Shown: positions 18,316 through 29,311, counted from the first letter of the stretch. The stretch: 64,000 nucleotides of DNA from Pseudophaeobacter flagellatus (GCF_021228235.1 NZ_JAJQRG010000001.1:186001-250000), one strand, 5' to 3'. The notes: generated by a model from the sequence alone, not told the origin. Made by a program: numbers and translations.

Positions 18316-20193
18316 CTAGCCGACGTTGCGCATGCCCATGACCCGCGCGCGGGCGCGGGGGTCGCTGTCAAACAGCGCGGCAAGCTGTTCGGTCATGGCG
18401 CCGGCCAGCTGTTCAACATCGGTGATCGTGACCGCGCGGTCATAATAGCGGGTCACATCATGGCCAATACCAATCGCCAGCAGCTCTACCTGTTTGCGCT
18501 TTTCCACCATGGCGATCACATCGCGCAGATGCTTTTCCAGATAGTTGGCCGGGTTCACCGACAGGGTGCTGTCATCAACGGGCGCGCCATCGGAAATCAC
18601 CATCAGGATCTTGCGGGCCTCTTGGCGGCCCAGCATCCGGCGGTGGGCCCATTCCAGCGCCTCGCCGTCGATGTTTTCCTTCAGCAGGCCTTCTTTCATC
18701 ATCAGTCCCAGATTGGGGCGCACCCGGCGCCAGGGGCTGTCGGCGGACTTATAGATGATGTGGCGCAGATCATTCAGGCGCCCCGGCATCTGCGGCCGCC
18801 CGTCATTGAGCCAGGCCTCGCGGGCCAGCCCGCCCTTCCAGGCGCGGGTGGTAAAGCCGAGAATCTCGACCTTGACGTTGCAACGTTCCAAAGTGCGGGC
18901 CAGAACATCGGCGCAGATCGCGGCGATGGAAATGGGCCGTCCCCGCATCGAACCGGAGTTGTCCAGCAGCAGCGTCACCACGGTATCGCGGAATTCGGTG
19001 TCTTTTTCGCGCTTGAAGGACAGGGGCGTTGTCGGGTTGGCAATCACCCGCGCCAGACGCCCGGCATCCAGAATGCCTTCTTCCAGGTCAAATTCCCATG
19101 ACCGGTTTTGCTGGGCCTGCAGGCGGCGCTGCAATTTGTTCGCCAGACGCGACACGGCACCTTTCAGCGGTTCCAGTTGCTGGTCAAGATAGGCGCGCAG
19201 GCGCTCTAGTTCGGCCGGTTCCGCCAGATCTTCGGCAGCGATTTCTTCGTCATTGGTGTCGAGAAACACCTTGTAATCCGGGTCCGCCTCTGACGCGGCG
19301 GGTGGCGGAGGTGGGTCCAGCGGTGCCTCACCGTCGGGCATTTCGGTTTCTTCCGTCAGCTCTTCCTCGGCCATCTCATCCATAGAGACCTGGGCCTGGC
19401 TTTCGTCTTGCTGCTGTTCCTGGGCCTGTTCGGCGTCGGCTTCGGATTGCTCGTCGTCGGAATCGTCTTCGCCGTTGCTATCGGGGTCGGGCTGCTCTTC
19501 GGCGTCGTCCTCGGCCTCGTCATCCTGATTGTCGTCCAGTTCATCCGGGTCATCGCCCAGCTGGTCGCCATAGCCAAGGTCAGCAATGATCTTACGGGCG
19601 AATTTGGCAAATTCGGACTGATCGGCGATCTTGTCGTCAAGATTTTCGAGTGTTTCCCCGGCCTGAGCTTCAATAAAGCCGCGCCACAGCTCCATCACAT
19701 TGTCGGCGCCCTCGGGCAGGGGGCGGCCAGTGGCCAAATGGCGCACCAGGTAGCCTGCCGAGGCCGCCAGTGGTGCCTCGGATGAGCTTTTCATCTGGTC
19801 ATAGCCGCGCCGGATGGCTTCGTTGCGGATCTTGACGTCGATATTGCTGGCGGTACCGGGCATATGCCGCGCGCCCATGGCCTCGCAACGCGCGGTTTCC
19901 ATTGCCTCATAAAGGTCGCGCGCCATTTCCCCCTGGGGGGTATATTTTGCGTGGGTGGCATCGTCGTGGAATTTGCGACGCAGCGCCAGCGCATCGGCGG
20001 TGCCGCGTGCCAGCAGCACCTCTTCGCGGGTCATGCGGCGGCTGACCTGCGGCAGGCGCATATTGTCACCGGACACGCCCGAGGGGTCAACGGTGTAGGA
20101 AACGCTCAGCTCCGGATCATCGGCCATGACTTTGGTGGCCTCGGCCAGGGCTTTTTTGAACGGATCAGCGGGATTGTCGTTTTGTTTTCTCAT
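18316..20193 (-). CDS. cobT: CobT, cobaltochelatase subunit
   Basis: Subunit of the aerobic CobNST complex that inserts cobalt into hydrogenobyrinic acid a,c-diamide, using ATP, in vitamin B12 synthesis. The 625 residues include an N-terminal helical part, a very acidic low-complexity middle (about 210-300, D/E/Q-rich) and a C-terminal von Willebrand A domain with MIDAS motif DNSGSMRG near 411-418 and [13 protein letters not shown]. This is the normal CobT layout. It is the downstream partner of cobS, 166 bases away; cobN is not in the window. Confidence 0.96.
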   Translation of the reverse strand: MRKQNDNPADPFKKALAEATKVMADDPELSVSYTVDPSGVSGDNMRLPQVSRRMTREEVLLARGTADALALRRKFHDDATHAKYTPQGEMARDLYEAMETARCEAMGARHMPGTASNIDVKIRNEAIRRGYDQMKSSSEAPLAASAGYLVRHLATGRPLPEGADNVMELWRGFIEAQAGETLENLDDKIADQSEFAKFARKIIADLGYGDQLGDDPDELDDNQDDEAEDDAEEQPDPDSNGEDDSDDEQSEADAEQAQEQQQDESQAQVSMDEMAEEELTEETEMPDGEAPLDPPPPPAASEADPDYKVFLDTNDEEIAAEDLAEPAELERLRAYLDQQLEPLKGAVSRLANKLQRRLQAQQNRSWEFDLEEGILDAGRLARVIANPTTPLSFKREKDTEFRDTVVTLLLDNSGSMRGRPISIAAICADVLARTLERCNVKVEILGFTTRAWKGGLAREAWLNDGRPQMPGRLNDLRHIIYKSADSPWRRVRPNLGLMMKEGLLKENIDGEALEWAHRRMLGRQEARKILMVISDGAPVDDSTLSVNPANYLEKHLRDVIAMVEKRKQVELLAIGIGHDVTRYYDRAVTITDVEQLAGAMTEQLAALFDSDPRARARVMGMRNVG

Positions 20194-20293
20194 GGTCGCA
20201 CCTTGTCCCTGATGAGCATCCCCCCTCTTTTGGCGAAAGTCCAGTCGAGCGGCAGCGAAAAGGGCAGCACCCGATCCGGCGGGGAGGAAGCGA

Positions 20294-20342
20294 AGCGCCC
20301 GCCCCGTGGGGGACGGGATGGGCGCTGCCCGGCCTTGCGGCC
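20294..20342. repeat. REP-like double hairpin between cobS and cobT
   Basis: AGCGCCC (20294-20300) pairs with GGGCGCT (20320-20326), with inner arms CCCGT (20303-20307) and ACGGG (20313-20317). It is directly followed by GGCC-TTGC-GGCC (20331-20342). The CTGCCC-GGCC-loop-GGCC core is shared with the element at 48648-48688, so both are probably members of one extragenic repeat family. Confidence 0.45.
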
Positions 20343-20359
20343 AGGCGGCACGTCACAAA

Positions 20360-21346
20360 TTAGCCCAGCGAAACGCTGGCTGCGCTTTCGGGCAGCTCTT
20401 CGTCAAAGCAACGCTGGTAGAACTCAGCCACCGTCTGGCGCTCCAGCTCGTCACATTTGTTCAAGAATGACAGACGGAAAGCATAGCCCACGTCGCGGAA
20501 AATCTCTGCGTTTTGCGCCCAGTTGATCACGGTTCGGGGCGACATCACCGTCGACAGATCACCGTTCATGAATGCGGTCCGGGTCAGGTCGGCCACGGTG
20601 ACCATCTGGCTGATGTTCTTGCGGCCCTTGTCGGTGTTGTAATGTGGTGCCTTGGACAGCACGATGGCTGTTTCGGCATCATGGCTGAGATAGTTCAGCG
20701 TTGCCACCAGCGACCAGCGGTCCATCTGGGCCTGGTTGATCTGCTGGGTGCCATGGTACAGGCCCGTGGTATCGCCCAAGCCAACGGTGTTGGCGGTTGC
20801 AAACAGGCGGAAGTAGGGGTTCGGGGTGATGATCTCGTTCTGGTCCAGCAGTGTCAGCTTGCCGTCATGTTCCAGTACTCGCTGGATTACAAACATCACG
20901 TCGGCGCGGCCGGCATCATATTCATCAAACACAATCGCAACCGGGTTGCGCAGGGCCCAGGGCAGAATGCCTTCGTGGAATTCGGTGACCTGCTTACCAT
21001 CTCGCAGCTTGATCGCATCCTTGCCGATCAGGTCGATCCGGCTGATATGGCTGTCGAGGTTTACCCGAACAGAGGGCCAGTTCAGCCGGGCGGCGACCTG
21101 TTCGATATGGGTCGATTTGCCTGTGCCGTGGTAGCCTTGGATCATCACCCGGCGATTGTGCGAAAAGCCCGCCAGAATGGCCATGGTGGTGTCGGGATCA
21201 AATTTGTAGGTGTTGTCGATGGCTGGTACACGGTCCGATCCGTCGGCAAAGCCCTTGATAGTCATGTCGGTGTCGATGCCAAAGACATCGCGGACCGAAA
21301 TAGTATCGGTCGGTTTTGTATTCATATCCAGCATGCCATCGGTCAT
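20360..21346 (-). CDS. cobS: CobS, cobaltochelatase AAA+ subunit
   Basis: AAA+ ATPase of the CobNST cobalt chelatase. The 328 residues contain Walker [10 protein letters not shown], Walker [10 protein letters not shown], a sensor-1 region [11 protein letters not shown], and the family C-terminus [12 protein letters not shown]. The start MTDGMLDM at 21346 is chosen over a longer frame because family members start here and a GA-rich site (GAGAGGAACAAGGA) lies upstream. The adjacent J-domain and bolA genes form a neighbourhood often seen in Rhodobacteraceae. Confidence 0.95.
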   Translation of the reverse strand: MTDGMLDMNTKPTDTISVRDVFGIDTDMTIKGFADGSDRVPAIDNTYKFDPDTTMAILAGFSHNRRVMIQGYHGTGKSTHIEQVAARLNWPSVRVNLDSHISRIDLIGKDAIKLRDGKQVTEFHEGILPWALRNPVAIVFDEYDAGRADVMFVIQRVLEHDGKLTLLDQNEIITPNPYFRLFATANTVGLGDTTGLYHGTQQINQAQMDRWSLVATLNYLSHDAETAIVLSKAPHYNTDKGRKNISQMVTVADLTRTAFMNGDLSTVMSPRTVINWAQNAEIFRDVGYAFRLSFLNKCDELERQTVAEFYQRCFDEELPESAASVSLG

Positions 21347-21604
21347 CGTCGTCGATCCTTGTTCCTCTCCCGCGGCTGCGGGGCCAATCCGGGGGATTGG
21401 TGCCTGATCTTGCGATGAAGGGCAAGGGGCAGAGTAGGTGGGAGCCAAATAACGTGGTGTTGCGGTGAAACTGGCCTTATCGAGGTTGAAATATGTGAAC
21501 CAGAACTGGCTTGGGCACGGGATCGGTTGGGCGGCGGAGGCGCAACAAAAAGGGCAGCCCGTGCTGCCCTTTTACGCATGAATTTTCAGCGCTGGCCCCA
21601 TGGC

Positions 21605-22228
21605 CTATTTAAAGCTGCGGCTGTCCTTGATCTGTTCCCAGGCCCAGCGAACCTCTTGCAGCTGTTCTTCCTGGCTGCGGTCGCCGCCGTTCATGTCGGG
21701 GTGCAGCACCTTGATCAGCTTTTTGTAGGCCTTGCGAATGTCAGCCTTGGACCAGTCATCCTTGGCCTCCAGCACTTCGATGGCGCGGCGTTCGGTTGCG
21801 GGCAGGCGGCGCCCGGTTGCGGCTGAACGGCCCGGATTCTGCGTGGCGTTACCACCCAGTACCTGATGCGGGTCTTCAATGCCCAGCCTGGCCCAGGCGC
21901 GGGCCTCGGGGTCGCCCATGGGCTTGGTTTGGCGTTCCCAGACTTTGTCCTTAGACTGTTGGGCGTTCAGTTCGGCCTCGGTTGTACCCTGGAAAAAGTT
22001 CCAGTGGTTGTTGTATTCGCGGACATGTTCCTGGCAGAACCAGAAGAAATCATCCAATACATCGGGGGCCTTGGGGGCGCGGAACTTGCCGGCCTCCTCG
22101 CAGCCCTCTTTGTCGCAGACACGGACAGAGGTCTCTGAGGCGCCAGACATGCTGCGGCGGCCACGTGGATTTTTCTTTTTGGCAGAGCTGACGGACATAT
22201 CGAAACCGAAGGGATCTGATTTGCTCAT
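21605..22228 (-). CDS. J-domain (DnaJ-like) protein with N-terminal Cys/His motif
   Basis: A 207-residue protein whose C-terminal 60 residues are a J domain: ERRAIEVLEAKDDWSKADIRKAYKKLIKVLHPD, with the diagnostic HPD tripeptide near residue 185, which stimulates Hsp70 ATPase. No G/F or zinc-finger domain of classical DnaJ is present. The N-terminal half has C-x4-C (CDKEGC) and later C-x2-H (FCQEHV), which could bind a metal. The start ATG at 22228 (MSKSDPFGF) is favoured over one three codons upstream by family convention. It lies between cobS and the divergent bolA. The client is unknown. Confidence 0.88.
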   Translation of the reverse strand: MSKSDPFGFDMSVSSAKKKNPRGRRSMSGASETSVRVCDKEGCEEAGKFRAPKAPDVLDDFFWFCQEHVREYNNHWNFFQGTTEAELNAQQSKDKVWERQTKPMGDPEARAWARLGIEDPHQVLGGNATQNPGRSAATGRRLPATERRAIEVLEAKDDWSKADIRKAYKKLIKVLHPDMNGGDRSQEEQLQEVRWAWEQIKDSRSFK

Positions 22229-22334
22229 GTGGGGCACTTTCTAGACGCAGCTGTTCGACTCGGAGGCAGCAGTTTAGTCTAAGGGGCGTCAGATTGAAGG
22301 GGGGCAGAGAAATAAATATGAGGATAGGCAGAAT

Positions 22335-22592
22335 ATGAGTATAAATACGGAAATGGAACAGCGGCTGCGGGCCGCCTTTAATCCCACTGCCCTAGAGGTG
22401 GTAGATGATAGCAACAGTCATATCGGCCACGCCGGCCATGATGGCAGCGGCGAGAGCCACTTTAACGTGATGATCCGCGCCGCAGCCTTTGCCGGGCAAA
22501 GTCGGGTGCAGCGGCACCGGATGGTGCACAAGGCGCTGGGGGACATCGTGCCGCGCATTCACGCGCTGGCGCTGGACATCGGCAGTGACTGA
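22335..22592 (+). CDS. bolA: BolA family protein
   Basis: An 85-residue BolA-fold protein, class II KH-like, which with monothiol glutaredoxins takes part in iron-sulfur/iron homeostasis and in stress-related morphology. The family signature SHIGHAGHDGSGESHFNV (about 28-45) is intact, with the conserved histidines, followed by SRVQRHRMVHKAL. A strong ATG start lies after GGCAGAAT. It is transcribed divergently from the J-domain gene and convergent with the DUF4177 gene; a terminator lies just downstream. Confidence 0.93.
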   Translation: MSINTEMEQRLRAAFNPTALEVVDDSNSHIGHAGHDGSGESHFNVMIRAAAFAGQSRVQRHRMVHKALGDIVPRIHALALDIGSD

Positions 22593-22612
22593 CCAATGAA
22601 GAACGAATAGTG

Positions 22613-22645
22613 GGTGCCTCCCTTCTCACTCAGGAAGGGGGCACC
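22613..22645. terminator. Bidirectional terminator-like hairpin between bolA and DUF4177 gene
   Basis: GGTGCC-T-CCCTT (22613-22624) pairs with AAGGG-GGCACC (22635-22645) around a ten-base loop. It sits between two convergent genes and may serve both; no long T-run is present. Confidence 0.55.
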
Positions 22646-22682
22646 TGATAATTGCGGCGTGATGTCTGTTCTATGGCGGGGG

Positions 22683-23207
22683 TCAGGTTTCGTCCGCTGT
22701 GCGGCGTTCGGCGCGTGCTTTCAGCGCCGTTGTCATGCCAGAGACCGGGCTGAGTTCTTCAACGCCATCATCGGCCTGCATCTTGGCCGCGCCCAGGCCT
22801 GGGACGAGGGTGGCATTCTCTGGCGCTTCGGGATCGCCCGCCGTGGCTGTCAGGACGGGGGCTGTGTTTACGGGTGTGTCTGTCGCGGCAACAGGGGTGG
22901 CAACCGCCGGTGCGGCGCCCTGCGGCGCTGCTGCTTCGGCCAGGGGCTGCGGCGCGGCTTGTGTTGTTGCCGGGGCAAGCGCACGGCGAAACACCAGTAC
23001 ATTGCGCCAGTTTGTGGTCGAGCCGGTCAGGCCCGAGCGTTCTTCCGAGGGGAGCAGTTCCGCGCGCTGATATTCCCAGCCCTCGGAGGCCATTTCGTTG
23101 AGGATCATCTCAACCGAATTGGCAAAGCGGCTTTCAGGGGTCTTGATGCCCTTGGCCTTGGTGCCCTTGTGTGGGGCGGGAACAACTTTGTACTCGAAAG
23201 CTTGCAT
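22683..23207 (-). CDS. DUF4177 domain protein with alanine/proline-rich tail
   Basis: A 174-residue protein. Residues 1-80 match DUF4177 (MQAFEYKVVPAPHKG, then NEMASEGWEYQRAELLPSEER and NVLVFRR), a small domain of unknown function. Residues 85-174 are a low-complexity A/P/T/V-rich tail with a charged end (KARAERRTADET). There is no signal peptide or membrane helix. A good ribosome-binding site (AGGAGACC) precedes the ATG. It sits downstream of nothing on its strand, so it is probably monocistronic. Confidence 0.8.
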   Translation of the reverse strand: MQAFEYKVVPAPHKGTKAKGIKTPESRFANSVEMILNEMASEGWEYQRAELLPSEERSGLTGSTTNWRNVLVFRRALAPATTQAAPQPLAEAAAPQGAAPAVATPVAATDTPVNTAPVLTATAGDPEAPENATLVPGLGAAKMQADDGVEELSPVSGMTTALKARAERRTADET

Positions 23208-23363
23208 GCTGGTCTCCTGACTTGGAGCGCAGGTTTACCCGATGCAGGCGGAGCGTCAAGCGCAGGGAGGCGCGGGTTTCGGTTTGCCGCCTGTTTGCCG
23301 CCTGTGTGCCCGGGCTTTGCCCCGGCGGGTGGGGCGGGTTTGCGGTACTCTGGTCACCAATAG

Positions 23364-23402
23364 AAAAGGCGGCCCTGCATATATGCTGGGGCCGCCTTTT
23401 TT
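23364..23402 (-). terminator. Terminator after gatB
   Basis: AAAAGGCGGCCC (23364-23375) and GGGCCGCCTTTT (23389-23400) are perfectly complementary. Read on the minus strand the stem ends in a T-run, 20 bases beyond the gatB stop. Symmetry makes it usable from both sides. Confidence 0.85.
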
Positions 23403-23420
23403 CGTAATGTCTAGGGGCGT

Positions 23421-24932
23421 TTACCCACCAAGTTTCTGGGCAACCAGCTGGTTTACAGCCTTGGGGTTGGCCTTGCCGCCGGTGGCTTTCATCACCTGAC
23501 CAACAAACCAGCCTGCCAGTTTGGGGTTTTGTTTGGCTTTTTCCACCTGGGCGGGGTTGTCGGCGATGATCTGGTCCAGGGCGGCCTCGATGGCACCGGT
23601 GTCTGTCACCTGCTTCATGCCGCGCTCTTCGACGATCTGCGCCGGGTCGCCGCCTGTTGTGTAGACGATTTCAAACAGATCTTTGGCGATCTTGCCGGAA
23701 ATGGTCTCGGCCGAGATCAGTTCGACGATGCCGCCCAGCTGTTCCGGTGTGACCGGGCTATTGGCGATATCTGCCTCGTCTGCCTTCAGGCGGCCAAACA
23801 ATTCGTTGATCACCCAGTTGGCCGCCAGCTTGCCGTTACGCCCTTCGGCCACGGCTTCGAAATAGGCAGCGGATGCCACATCGGCAGTCAGCACCGAGGC
23901 ATCATAGTCCGACAGGCCAAAATCTGCGATGAAACGGGCCTTTTTGGCGTCGGGCAGTTCCGGCAGGGTGGCGGCGATTTCATCGACCCAAGCCTGTTCG
24001 ATTTCCAGCGGCAGCAGATCGGGGTCGGGGAAGTAGCGGTAGTCATGCGCTTCTTCCTTGGATCGCATCGACCGTGTTTCGCCCTTGTCCGGGTCGTAAA
24101 GGCGGGTTTCCTGATCGACCTCACCGCCGGCTTCGACAATGGCGATCTGGCGGCGTGCTTCGACCTCGATAGCCTGCTGGATAAAGCGCATGGAGTTCAT
24201 GTTCTTGATCTCGCAGCGGGTGCCCAGATGGGAAAAGTCTTTGCTTTCCTGGTATTTTTCATACTGGCCAGGCAGGCAGATAGAGACGTTCACATCGGCA
24301 CGCAGGTTGCCGTTCTGCATATTGCCATCGCAGGTGCCGAGGTACTTCAGGATCTGACGGATCTTGGCGATATAGGCGGCGGCCTCTTCCGGGCCACGGA
24401 TGTCGGGGCGGCTGACGATCTCCATCAGGCAGACGCCGGTCCGGTTGAGATCGACAAAGGACATATTGGGATCCATGTCGTGGATCGACTTGCCCGCGTC
24501 CTGTTCCATATGGATGCGTTCCACCCCGACGGTGCGCGCAGTGCCATCGCCCATTTCCACCAGCACTTCGCCTTCGCCAACGATGGGGTGGTAGAGCTGC
24601 GAAATCTGATAGCCCTGCGGCAGATCCGGGTAGAAATAGTTCTTGCGGTCAAAGGCCGACCAGAGGTTGATTTCCGCGTTCAGGCCGAGCCCCGTACGCA
24701 CAGCCTGTTCAACGCAGTATTCGTTGATCACCGGCAACATGCCTGGCATCGCCGCATCCACGAAAGAGACGTTGGAGTTTGGCTCGGCACCGAATTTGGT
24801 CGACGCGCCGGAAAACAGCTTGGCATTGGAGCTGACCTGGGCATGCACTTCCATGCCGATGACCAGTTCCCAGTCATGTTTGGCACCCGAAATCACCTTG
24901 GGCTTGGGCAGTTCATATGTCAGGTCGAGCAT
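23421..24932 (-). CDS. gatB: GatB, Asp/Glu-tRNA amidotransferase subunit B
   Basis: Subunit of the GatCAB complex that converts Asp-tRNA(Asn) or Glu-tRNA(Gln) to the amidated form. The 503 residues start with [16 protein letters not shown]. The catalytic cradle domain carries [38 protein letters not shown] and the YRYFPDPDL motif, and the C-terminal YqeY-like tail domain follows about 350. The start at 24932 is chosen over a 72-codon extension because AAAGGAG is upstream and the extra leader is not family-like. gatA and gatC are not in the window. Confidence 0.95.
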   Translation of the reverse strand: MLDLTYELPKPKVISGAKHDWELVIGMEVHAQVSSNAKLFSGASTKFGAEPNSNVSFVDAAMPGMLPVINEYCVEQAVRTGLGLNAEINLWSAFDRKNYFYPDLPQGYQISQLYHPIVGEGEVLVEMGDGTARTVGVERIHMEQDAGKSIHDMDPNMSFVDLNRTGVCLMEIVSRPDIRGPEEAAAYIAKIRQILKYLGTCDGNMQNGNLRADVNVSICLPGQYEKYQESKDFSHLGTRCEIKNMNSMRFIQQAIEVEARRQIAIVEAGGEVDQETRLYDPDKGETRSMRSKEEAHDYRYFPDPDLLPLEIEQAWVDEIAATLPELPDAKKARFIADFGLSDYDASVLTADVASAAYFEAVAEGRNGKLAANWVINELFGRLKADEADIANSPVTPEQLGGIVELISAETISGKIAKDLFEIVYTTGGDPAQIVEERGMKQVTDTGAIEAALDQIIADNPAQVEKAKQNPKLAGWFVGQVMKATGGKANPKAVNQLVAQKLGG

Positions 24933-25150
24933 CTCGCATCGGCTCCTTTGATCGCGTTTAGCAGGCGTTCTAGGCCAGCGGGCCATGCGGGGCAAGAGGC
25001 AGCAGAGATTCTGCCTTGCCGTTGGCGAATTGGGCGATGAAATCCTGCGATTGATCGGCACTCCGGCGCAGCCGAGCGCACGCGCACCCTTGGCGCGACC
25101 GCGCGACAGAGCTATGAAGATCGCCCGAGCAGAACGAAGAGGACGCATTC

Positions 25151-27541
25151 TTGGAAACCGCAGCCCGCATTGCCCAGACGATTGCCCGTGAAATCGGCGC
25201 CGCCCCGAACCAGGTGAACAGCGCTGTGACGCTGTTGGATGAGGGCGCGACAGTCCCCTTTGTGGCGCGCTACCGGAAAGAGGTGACAGGTGGGCTGGAC
25301 GACAGCCAGCTGCGCACCCTGGCAGAGCGTCTGACCTATCTACGGGAACTGGAATCGCGCCGCGCGACGATTTTTGACGCGATCAAATCTCAGGACAAGC
25401 TGACCGATGATCTGGCGGCTTCGATCGCCAAGGCCGAAACCAAGGCGCAGTTGGAAGATATCTATCTGCCCTACAAGCCCAAGCGCCGGACCAAGGCGAT
25501 GATCGCGCGGGAGAACGGGCTGGAGCCGCTGGTCGATGCGATCCTGGGGGATCACGGCGCCGACCCGGAGGCGCTGGCTCAGGGCTATCTGTGCGAGGCG
25601 GTGCCCGGCACCAAGGAGGCGCTGAACGGCGCGCGCGATATTCTGACCGAGCGGCTGACCGAAAACGCAGGCCTGCTGGGGCGGCTGCGTCAGTTCCTGC
25701 AGGCCGAGGCACGCCTCACCGCGCGGGTTGTTGAGGGGAAGCAACAAGAGGGCGCCAAGTTTTCCGACTATTTTGACCATAATGAACGCTGGGCCGATGT
25801 GCCCTCGCATCGGGCGCTGGCGATGCTGCGCGGCGCCAACGAGGGGGTGCTGACGCTGGATATAGGGCCGGAACCGGAAGAGGGCGTGGCGCGGGCCGAA
25901 TCCATGGTGGCGGCAGAGCTGGGCGCCAGCGGCAGCGGCCCCGGGGATAAATGGCTGCGTAAGGTGGCGGGCTGGACCTGGCGGGTAAAGCTGAGCCTGT
26001 CGATGATGCTGGAACTGATGGCGGATCTGCGCGCCCGGGCGCAGGAGGATGCCATTCAGGTCTTTGCCCGCAACCTGCGCGATCTGTTGTTTGCCGCGCC
26101 TGCCGGTGCGCGACCGACGCTCGGGCTGGATCCGGGCATTCGCACCGGCGTCAAGGCGGCAGTGGTCGATGCCACCGGGAAAGTGCTCGCCACTGAAACG
26201 ATATATCCCTTTCAGCCAAAGAATGATCTGCGCGGGGCGCAGGTCTCGGTGCTGAAACTGATCGCGGAACATGGCGTCGAACTGATCGCCATTGGCAACG
26301 GCACCGCCAGCCGTGAAACGGAACGCATGGTGGCAGAGGTTATCAAACACCTGCCTGCCAAGGTGAAGGCGCCCACCAAGGTCGTGGTTTCCGAGGCCGG
26401 GGCCTCGGTCTATTCCGCATCGGAACTGGCGGCGCGTGAATTCCCCGATCTGGATGTATCCCTGCGCGGTGCGGTGTCGATTGCCCGGCGTCTGCAGGAT
26501 CCGCTGGCTGAGCTGGTCAAGATCGAACCCAAGAGCATTGGCGTTGGCCAGTACCAGCACGACGTCGACCAGCATCGCCTGTCGAAATCGCTGGAGGCGG
26601 TGATCGAGGATGTGGTGAACGCCGTGGGGGTTGATCTCAACATGGCGTCGGCGCCGCTCTTGGCGCATGTCTCTGGACTGGGGCCTGGCTTGGCCGAGGC
26701 CATCGTGGCGCACCGCGATATGAACGGTGCCTTTGCCACCCGCAAAGACCTGTTGAAGGTGGCGCGCCTTGGCCCCAAGGCCTTTGAACAATGTGCCGGT
26801 TTCTTGCGTATTCGCGACGGGAAAGAGCCGCTTGATGCCTCCTCTGTTCACCCCGAGGCCTATAGTGTGGCCCGCCAGGTGGTTGCGGCCTGTGGGCGTG
26901 ATATTCGCCAGATCATGGGCGACAGCAGCGCGCTGAAAACGCTGCGGGCCGAGCAGTTCGTCGATGCGAGTTTTGGTCTGCCCACGGTGCGCGATATCTT
27001 CAGCGAGCTGGAAAAGCCGGGGCGTGACCCGCGCCCGTCCTTTGTCACGGCGACCTTTGCCGAAGGGGTCGAGACGATGAAGGATCTGAAGCCGGGGATG
27101 GTGCTGGAGGGCACGGTCACAAATGTGGCGGCCTTTGGGGCCTTTGTGGATGTCGGGGTGCATCAGGATGGGCTGGTGCATGTTAGCCAGCTGGCCGATA
27201 AATTTGTCAAAGACCCACATGATGTGGTGAAAACCGGCCAGGTGGTCAAGGTGACCGTGACCGAAGTCGATGTGGCGCGCAAACGGATTGCCCTGACCAT
27301 GCGCAAGGATGGCGGTGCCTCGGCCCGCGAAGAGCGCAATGCCCGCGGTGCCGAGGATGGGGCCAAGCGCGGGTTTCAGGGTCGTGGCGCCAAAGGCAGC
27401 GGTGGCAAGGGCGGTGGACACCGAGGCAGCGGCGGCAAGGACGGCAGCATGTCTGCGGGCCCAAAGGGGGGCGGCGCTTCGCAGGGGGGGCAGACTGGCG
27501 CCCTGGGGGCTGCCTTGATGGATGCGTTTAAGAAGACCTGA
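25151..27541 (+). CDS. tex: Tex, RNA-binding transcription accessory protein
   Basis: Conserved nucleic-acid-binding protein affecting transcription and RNA metabolism. The 796 residues show the Tex order: N-terminal helical region with [19 protein letters not shown] (about 35-53), the YqgF-like domain [18 protein letters not shown] (about 325-342), helix-hairpin-helix segments (YQHDVDQ and the following [13 protein letters not shown]), and an S1 RNA-binding domain (about 645-720). The last 70 residues are a G/K/R-rich basic tail. The start is a TTG after AAGAGGA, the only fitting start. It is divergent from gatB, with 218 bases between. Confidence 0.95.
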   Translation: METAARIAQTIAREIGAAPNQVNSAVTLLDEGATVPFVARYRKEVTGGLDDSQLRTLAERLTYLRELESRRATIFDAIKSQDKLTDDLAASIAKAETKAQLEDIYLPYKPKRRTKAMIARENGLEPLVDAILGDHGADPEALAQGYLCEAVPGTKEALNGARDILTERLTENAGLLGRLRQFLQAEARLTARVVEGKQQEGAKFSDYFDHNERWADVPSHRALAMLRGANEGVLTLDIGPEPEEGVARAESMVAAELGASGSGPGDKWLRKVAGWTWRVKLSLSMMLELMADLRARAQEDAIQVFARNLRDLLFAAPAGARPTLGLDPGIRTGVKAAVVDATGKVLATETIYPFQPKNDLRGAQVSVLKLIAEHGVELIAIGNGTASRETERMVAEVIKHLPAKVKAPTKVVVSEAGASVYSASELAAREFPDLDVSLRGAVSIARRLQDPLAELVKIEPKSIGVGQYQHDVDQHRLSKSLEAVIEDVVNAVGVDLNMASAPLLAHVSGLGPGLAEAIVAHRDMNGAFATRKDLLKVARLGPKAFEQCAGFLRIRDGKEPLDASSVHPEAYSVARQVVAACGRDIRQIMGDSSALKTLRAEQFVDASFGLPTVRDIFSELEKPGRDPRPSFVTATFAEGVETMKDLKPGMVLEGTVTNVAAFGAFVDVGVHQDGLVHVSQLADKFVKDPHDVVKTGQVVKVTVTEVDVARKRIALTMRKDGGASAREERNARGAEDGAKRGFQGRGAKGSGGKGGGHRGSGGKDGSMSAGPKGGGASQGGQTGALGAALMDAFKKT

Positions 27542-27638
27542 TATATCGGGATCGCGGTGCGGTTGCCGCGCGCCAAAATGGGCCTGGACCGGGCCAGAAG
27601 GATGCACCAGCGACTGGTCTGACCAGGCAGACAGAACA

Positions 27639-27666
27639 AAGGCCGGGAGAGTCCCGGCCTTTTTGC
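27639..27666 (+). terminator. Terminator after tex
   Basis: AAGGCCGGGA (27639-27648) and TCCCGGCCTT (27652-27661) form a perfect ten-base-pair stem with loop GAG, followed by T residues. It lies between tex and the convergent unknown gene. Confidence 0.9.
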
Positions 27667-27735
27667 CTGGTTCAACCGACCCCGCCTATTCGGGAGGGCC
27701 GTTTTTGGGCGGGGGTTGGGGTGTTCGGGTGGTTT

Positions 27736-29247
27736 TCAGGTCAGCAGGTCAATGCCATCCGGGGTGAAGGCGATCTTGTGACCGCAGTCCAACTCATCGC
27801 GGAACATCTCGGCAATGCAGTGTAGGGCCCTTGCCTGGCCCTGGGCGGCAAAGCGGCGCAGGGAGGTGATATGGGCGTTGTTGTCAAAACCTGCACAGGC
27901 ATGGGCCCAGATCAGCGGGTGCAGCTCATGCAGGTGAGAGCGGATCAGCCAGCGCGCCGCCTTGGCAATCTGCGCCCGGTTGTTTTTGGCGTTTTGATCT
28001 GATTTCTGGCCTGCATCCTGCGACAGGGTGATGGCGCAATAGGCTGAAAGCAGGTTTACCATTTCCTGGCTGGGATCTACATTCAGGATGTCCTGCAACC
28101 CCTTCAGGAAAAACTTGGTATCGACGCGGGCGCAGGCTCGATCGTCAATCGCCATGGCATCAAAATAGACCCAAGTATAGCTGCCAGCGCCCCAGATCTC
28201 GTGGGTGCGTGCGGCGGTGCGCCGGGCTTCAAGCTCTAGCGCCGCGTAGGATCCGTTGGCGCGTGGCAGCATCTGCGCCCCAAGCGCGCGCATTGGGCGC
28301 GGATTGTTCGGGTCCTGGTCAATGAGCGCTGCATAGGCATCCGCCACCTGCAGCGTCGCGGCGCTCTGGCCGGCAAACAGCGCGCAGTGGGCCGCCGATA
28401 AAAAGGCGCTGTTCTGCATCTGCGCTTGCAGGGGGGCCAGCAGAGTGGCAGCGCGTTCAAAATGGGCCGTGGCACGGCGCAGGTGGGCCTCTGAGCTGAG
28501 GCCAGAGAGGGGCGCAGCCTCGGTATTGTCCACAGTCAGGCCCGAAGCGGGACCGTTGTCGCCCTGGGGCGCGGCTGGCGTGATGGTTCTGCGCCAGACC
28601 CAGGCAATGTCGATATGGGCCAGAGCAACAATCGCGGTTAGATAGGCGTCATGGCGATGTTCGCGCCGCAGGGCTTCCAGCGCCATAACCCCCTCTATGA
28701 GGATGCGGTCTTCACCGTTGGGGCCGGTCTTGTCGCTGAGTTCTTGCAGGGCGTGATCCACCGCGTTGACCACATCGGCGCGGGCGCCATAGGCCAGAAG
28801 ATCGGCCTCGGGCAGGCCACCTTCGGTGCGGCGGTGCTGTTGATCTGCGCTGCGGATCATTTTGGACAATTCGGCCCATCGTTCCTGCCGGGCCAGGAAC
28901 TGGCCCTTGTCCTGTAGTGCAAGGCGGCTGCGGGTGGCGGGGCTGTCGGTGCGAACCGGGATCAAGAGGACCTCGGCAAAGGCGGCCAGATCGGCTGCGG
29001 GGTCTTGCAGGCCTTCTACAGGGGTGTCGGGACTATCGGCCTCTAGCGGGGCTGGTTGGTCGCCGGTTTCGCAGGACTGAGCACATGCCCGTTGCAGGAT
29101 TTTCTGCTGCTCTGTCTCGCTCTGGTGCGGGGGGAGCATGCCAGCATGGGGGGGGGGCTTGGGTGTCAGGCGAGAGGAGATCCAAGCGGGGAATTCGCGT
29201 TGCAGCCTGGACAGGCGCGTCCACATGAGGTCGTGAGGTTTGAACAT
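27736..29247 (-). CDS. Large helical protein of unknown function
   Basis: A 503-residue protein I do not recognise. It is alanine-rich and strongly helical, with repeated A-x3-A-x3-L patterns between about 200 and 450 that look like TPR or other helical-repeat units (for example HLRRATAHFERAATLLAPLQAQMQ and the AALIDQDPNNPRPMRALGAQ stretch). No signal peptide or membrane helix is seen. The ATG at 29247 (MFKPHDLMWTRL) is preferred to a frame extension of 61 codons that is proline- and cysteine-rich and not protein-like. It follows the pepN operon on the same strand with a 192-base gap containing an inverted repeat. Confidence 0.7.
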   Translation of the reverse strand: MFKPHDLMWTRLSRLQREFPAWISSRLTPKPPPHAGMLPPHQSETEQQKILQRACAQSCETGDQPAPLEADSPDTPVEGLQDPAADLAAFAEVLLIPVRTDSPATRSRLALQDKGQFLARQERWAELSKMIRSADQQHRRTEGGLPEADLLAYGARADVVNAVDHALQELSDKTGPNGEDRILIEGVMALEALRREHRHDAYLTAIVALAHIDIAWVWRRTITPAAPQGDNGPASGLTVDNTEAAPLSGLSSEAHLRRATAHFERAATLLAPLQAQMQNSAFLSAAHCALFAGQSAATLQVADAYAALIDQDPNNPRPMRALGAQMLPRANGSYAALELEARRTAARTHEIWGAGSYTWVYFDAMAIDDRACARVDTKFFLKGLQDILNVDPSQEMVNLLSAYCAITLSQDAGQKSDQNAKNNRAQIAKAARWLIRSHLHELHPLIWAHACAGFDNNAHITSLRRFAAQGQARALHCIAEMFRDELDCGHKIAFTPDGIDLLT

Positions 29248-29311
29248 GCAACATCCTGCAGGTTGGCGACTGATCCTTAGGCAGGCAACTTGCAAGTGTA
29301 ATGCGGCGCAA

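Noticed and set aside
23529-25040. 503-codon open frame antisense to gatB
   Set aside because: Shadow of gatB; no ribosome-binding site or domain.
24933-25148. 72-codon N-terminal extension of gatB
   Set aside because: Arg/Pro/Cys-rich leader unlike GatB, overlapping the tex promoter side; a ribosome-binding site supports the start at 24932.
25340-27607. 755-codon open frame antisense to tex
   Set aside because: Same shadow effect; tex has clear YqgF-like and S1 domains, the antisense translation has none.
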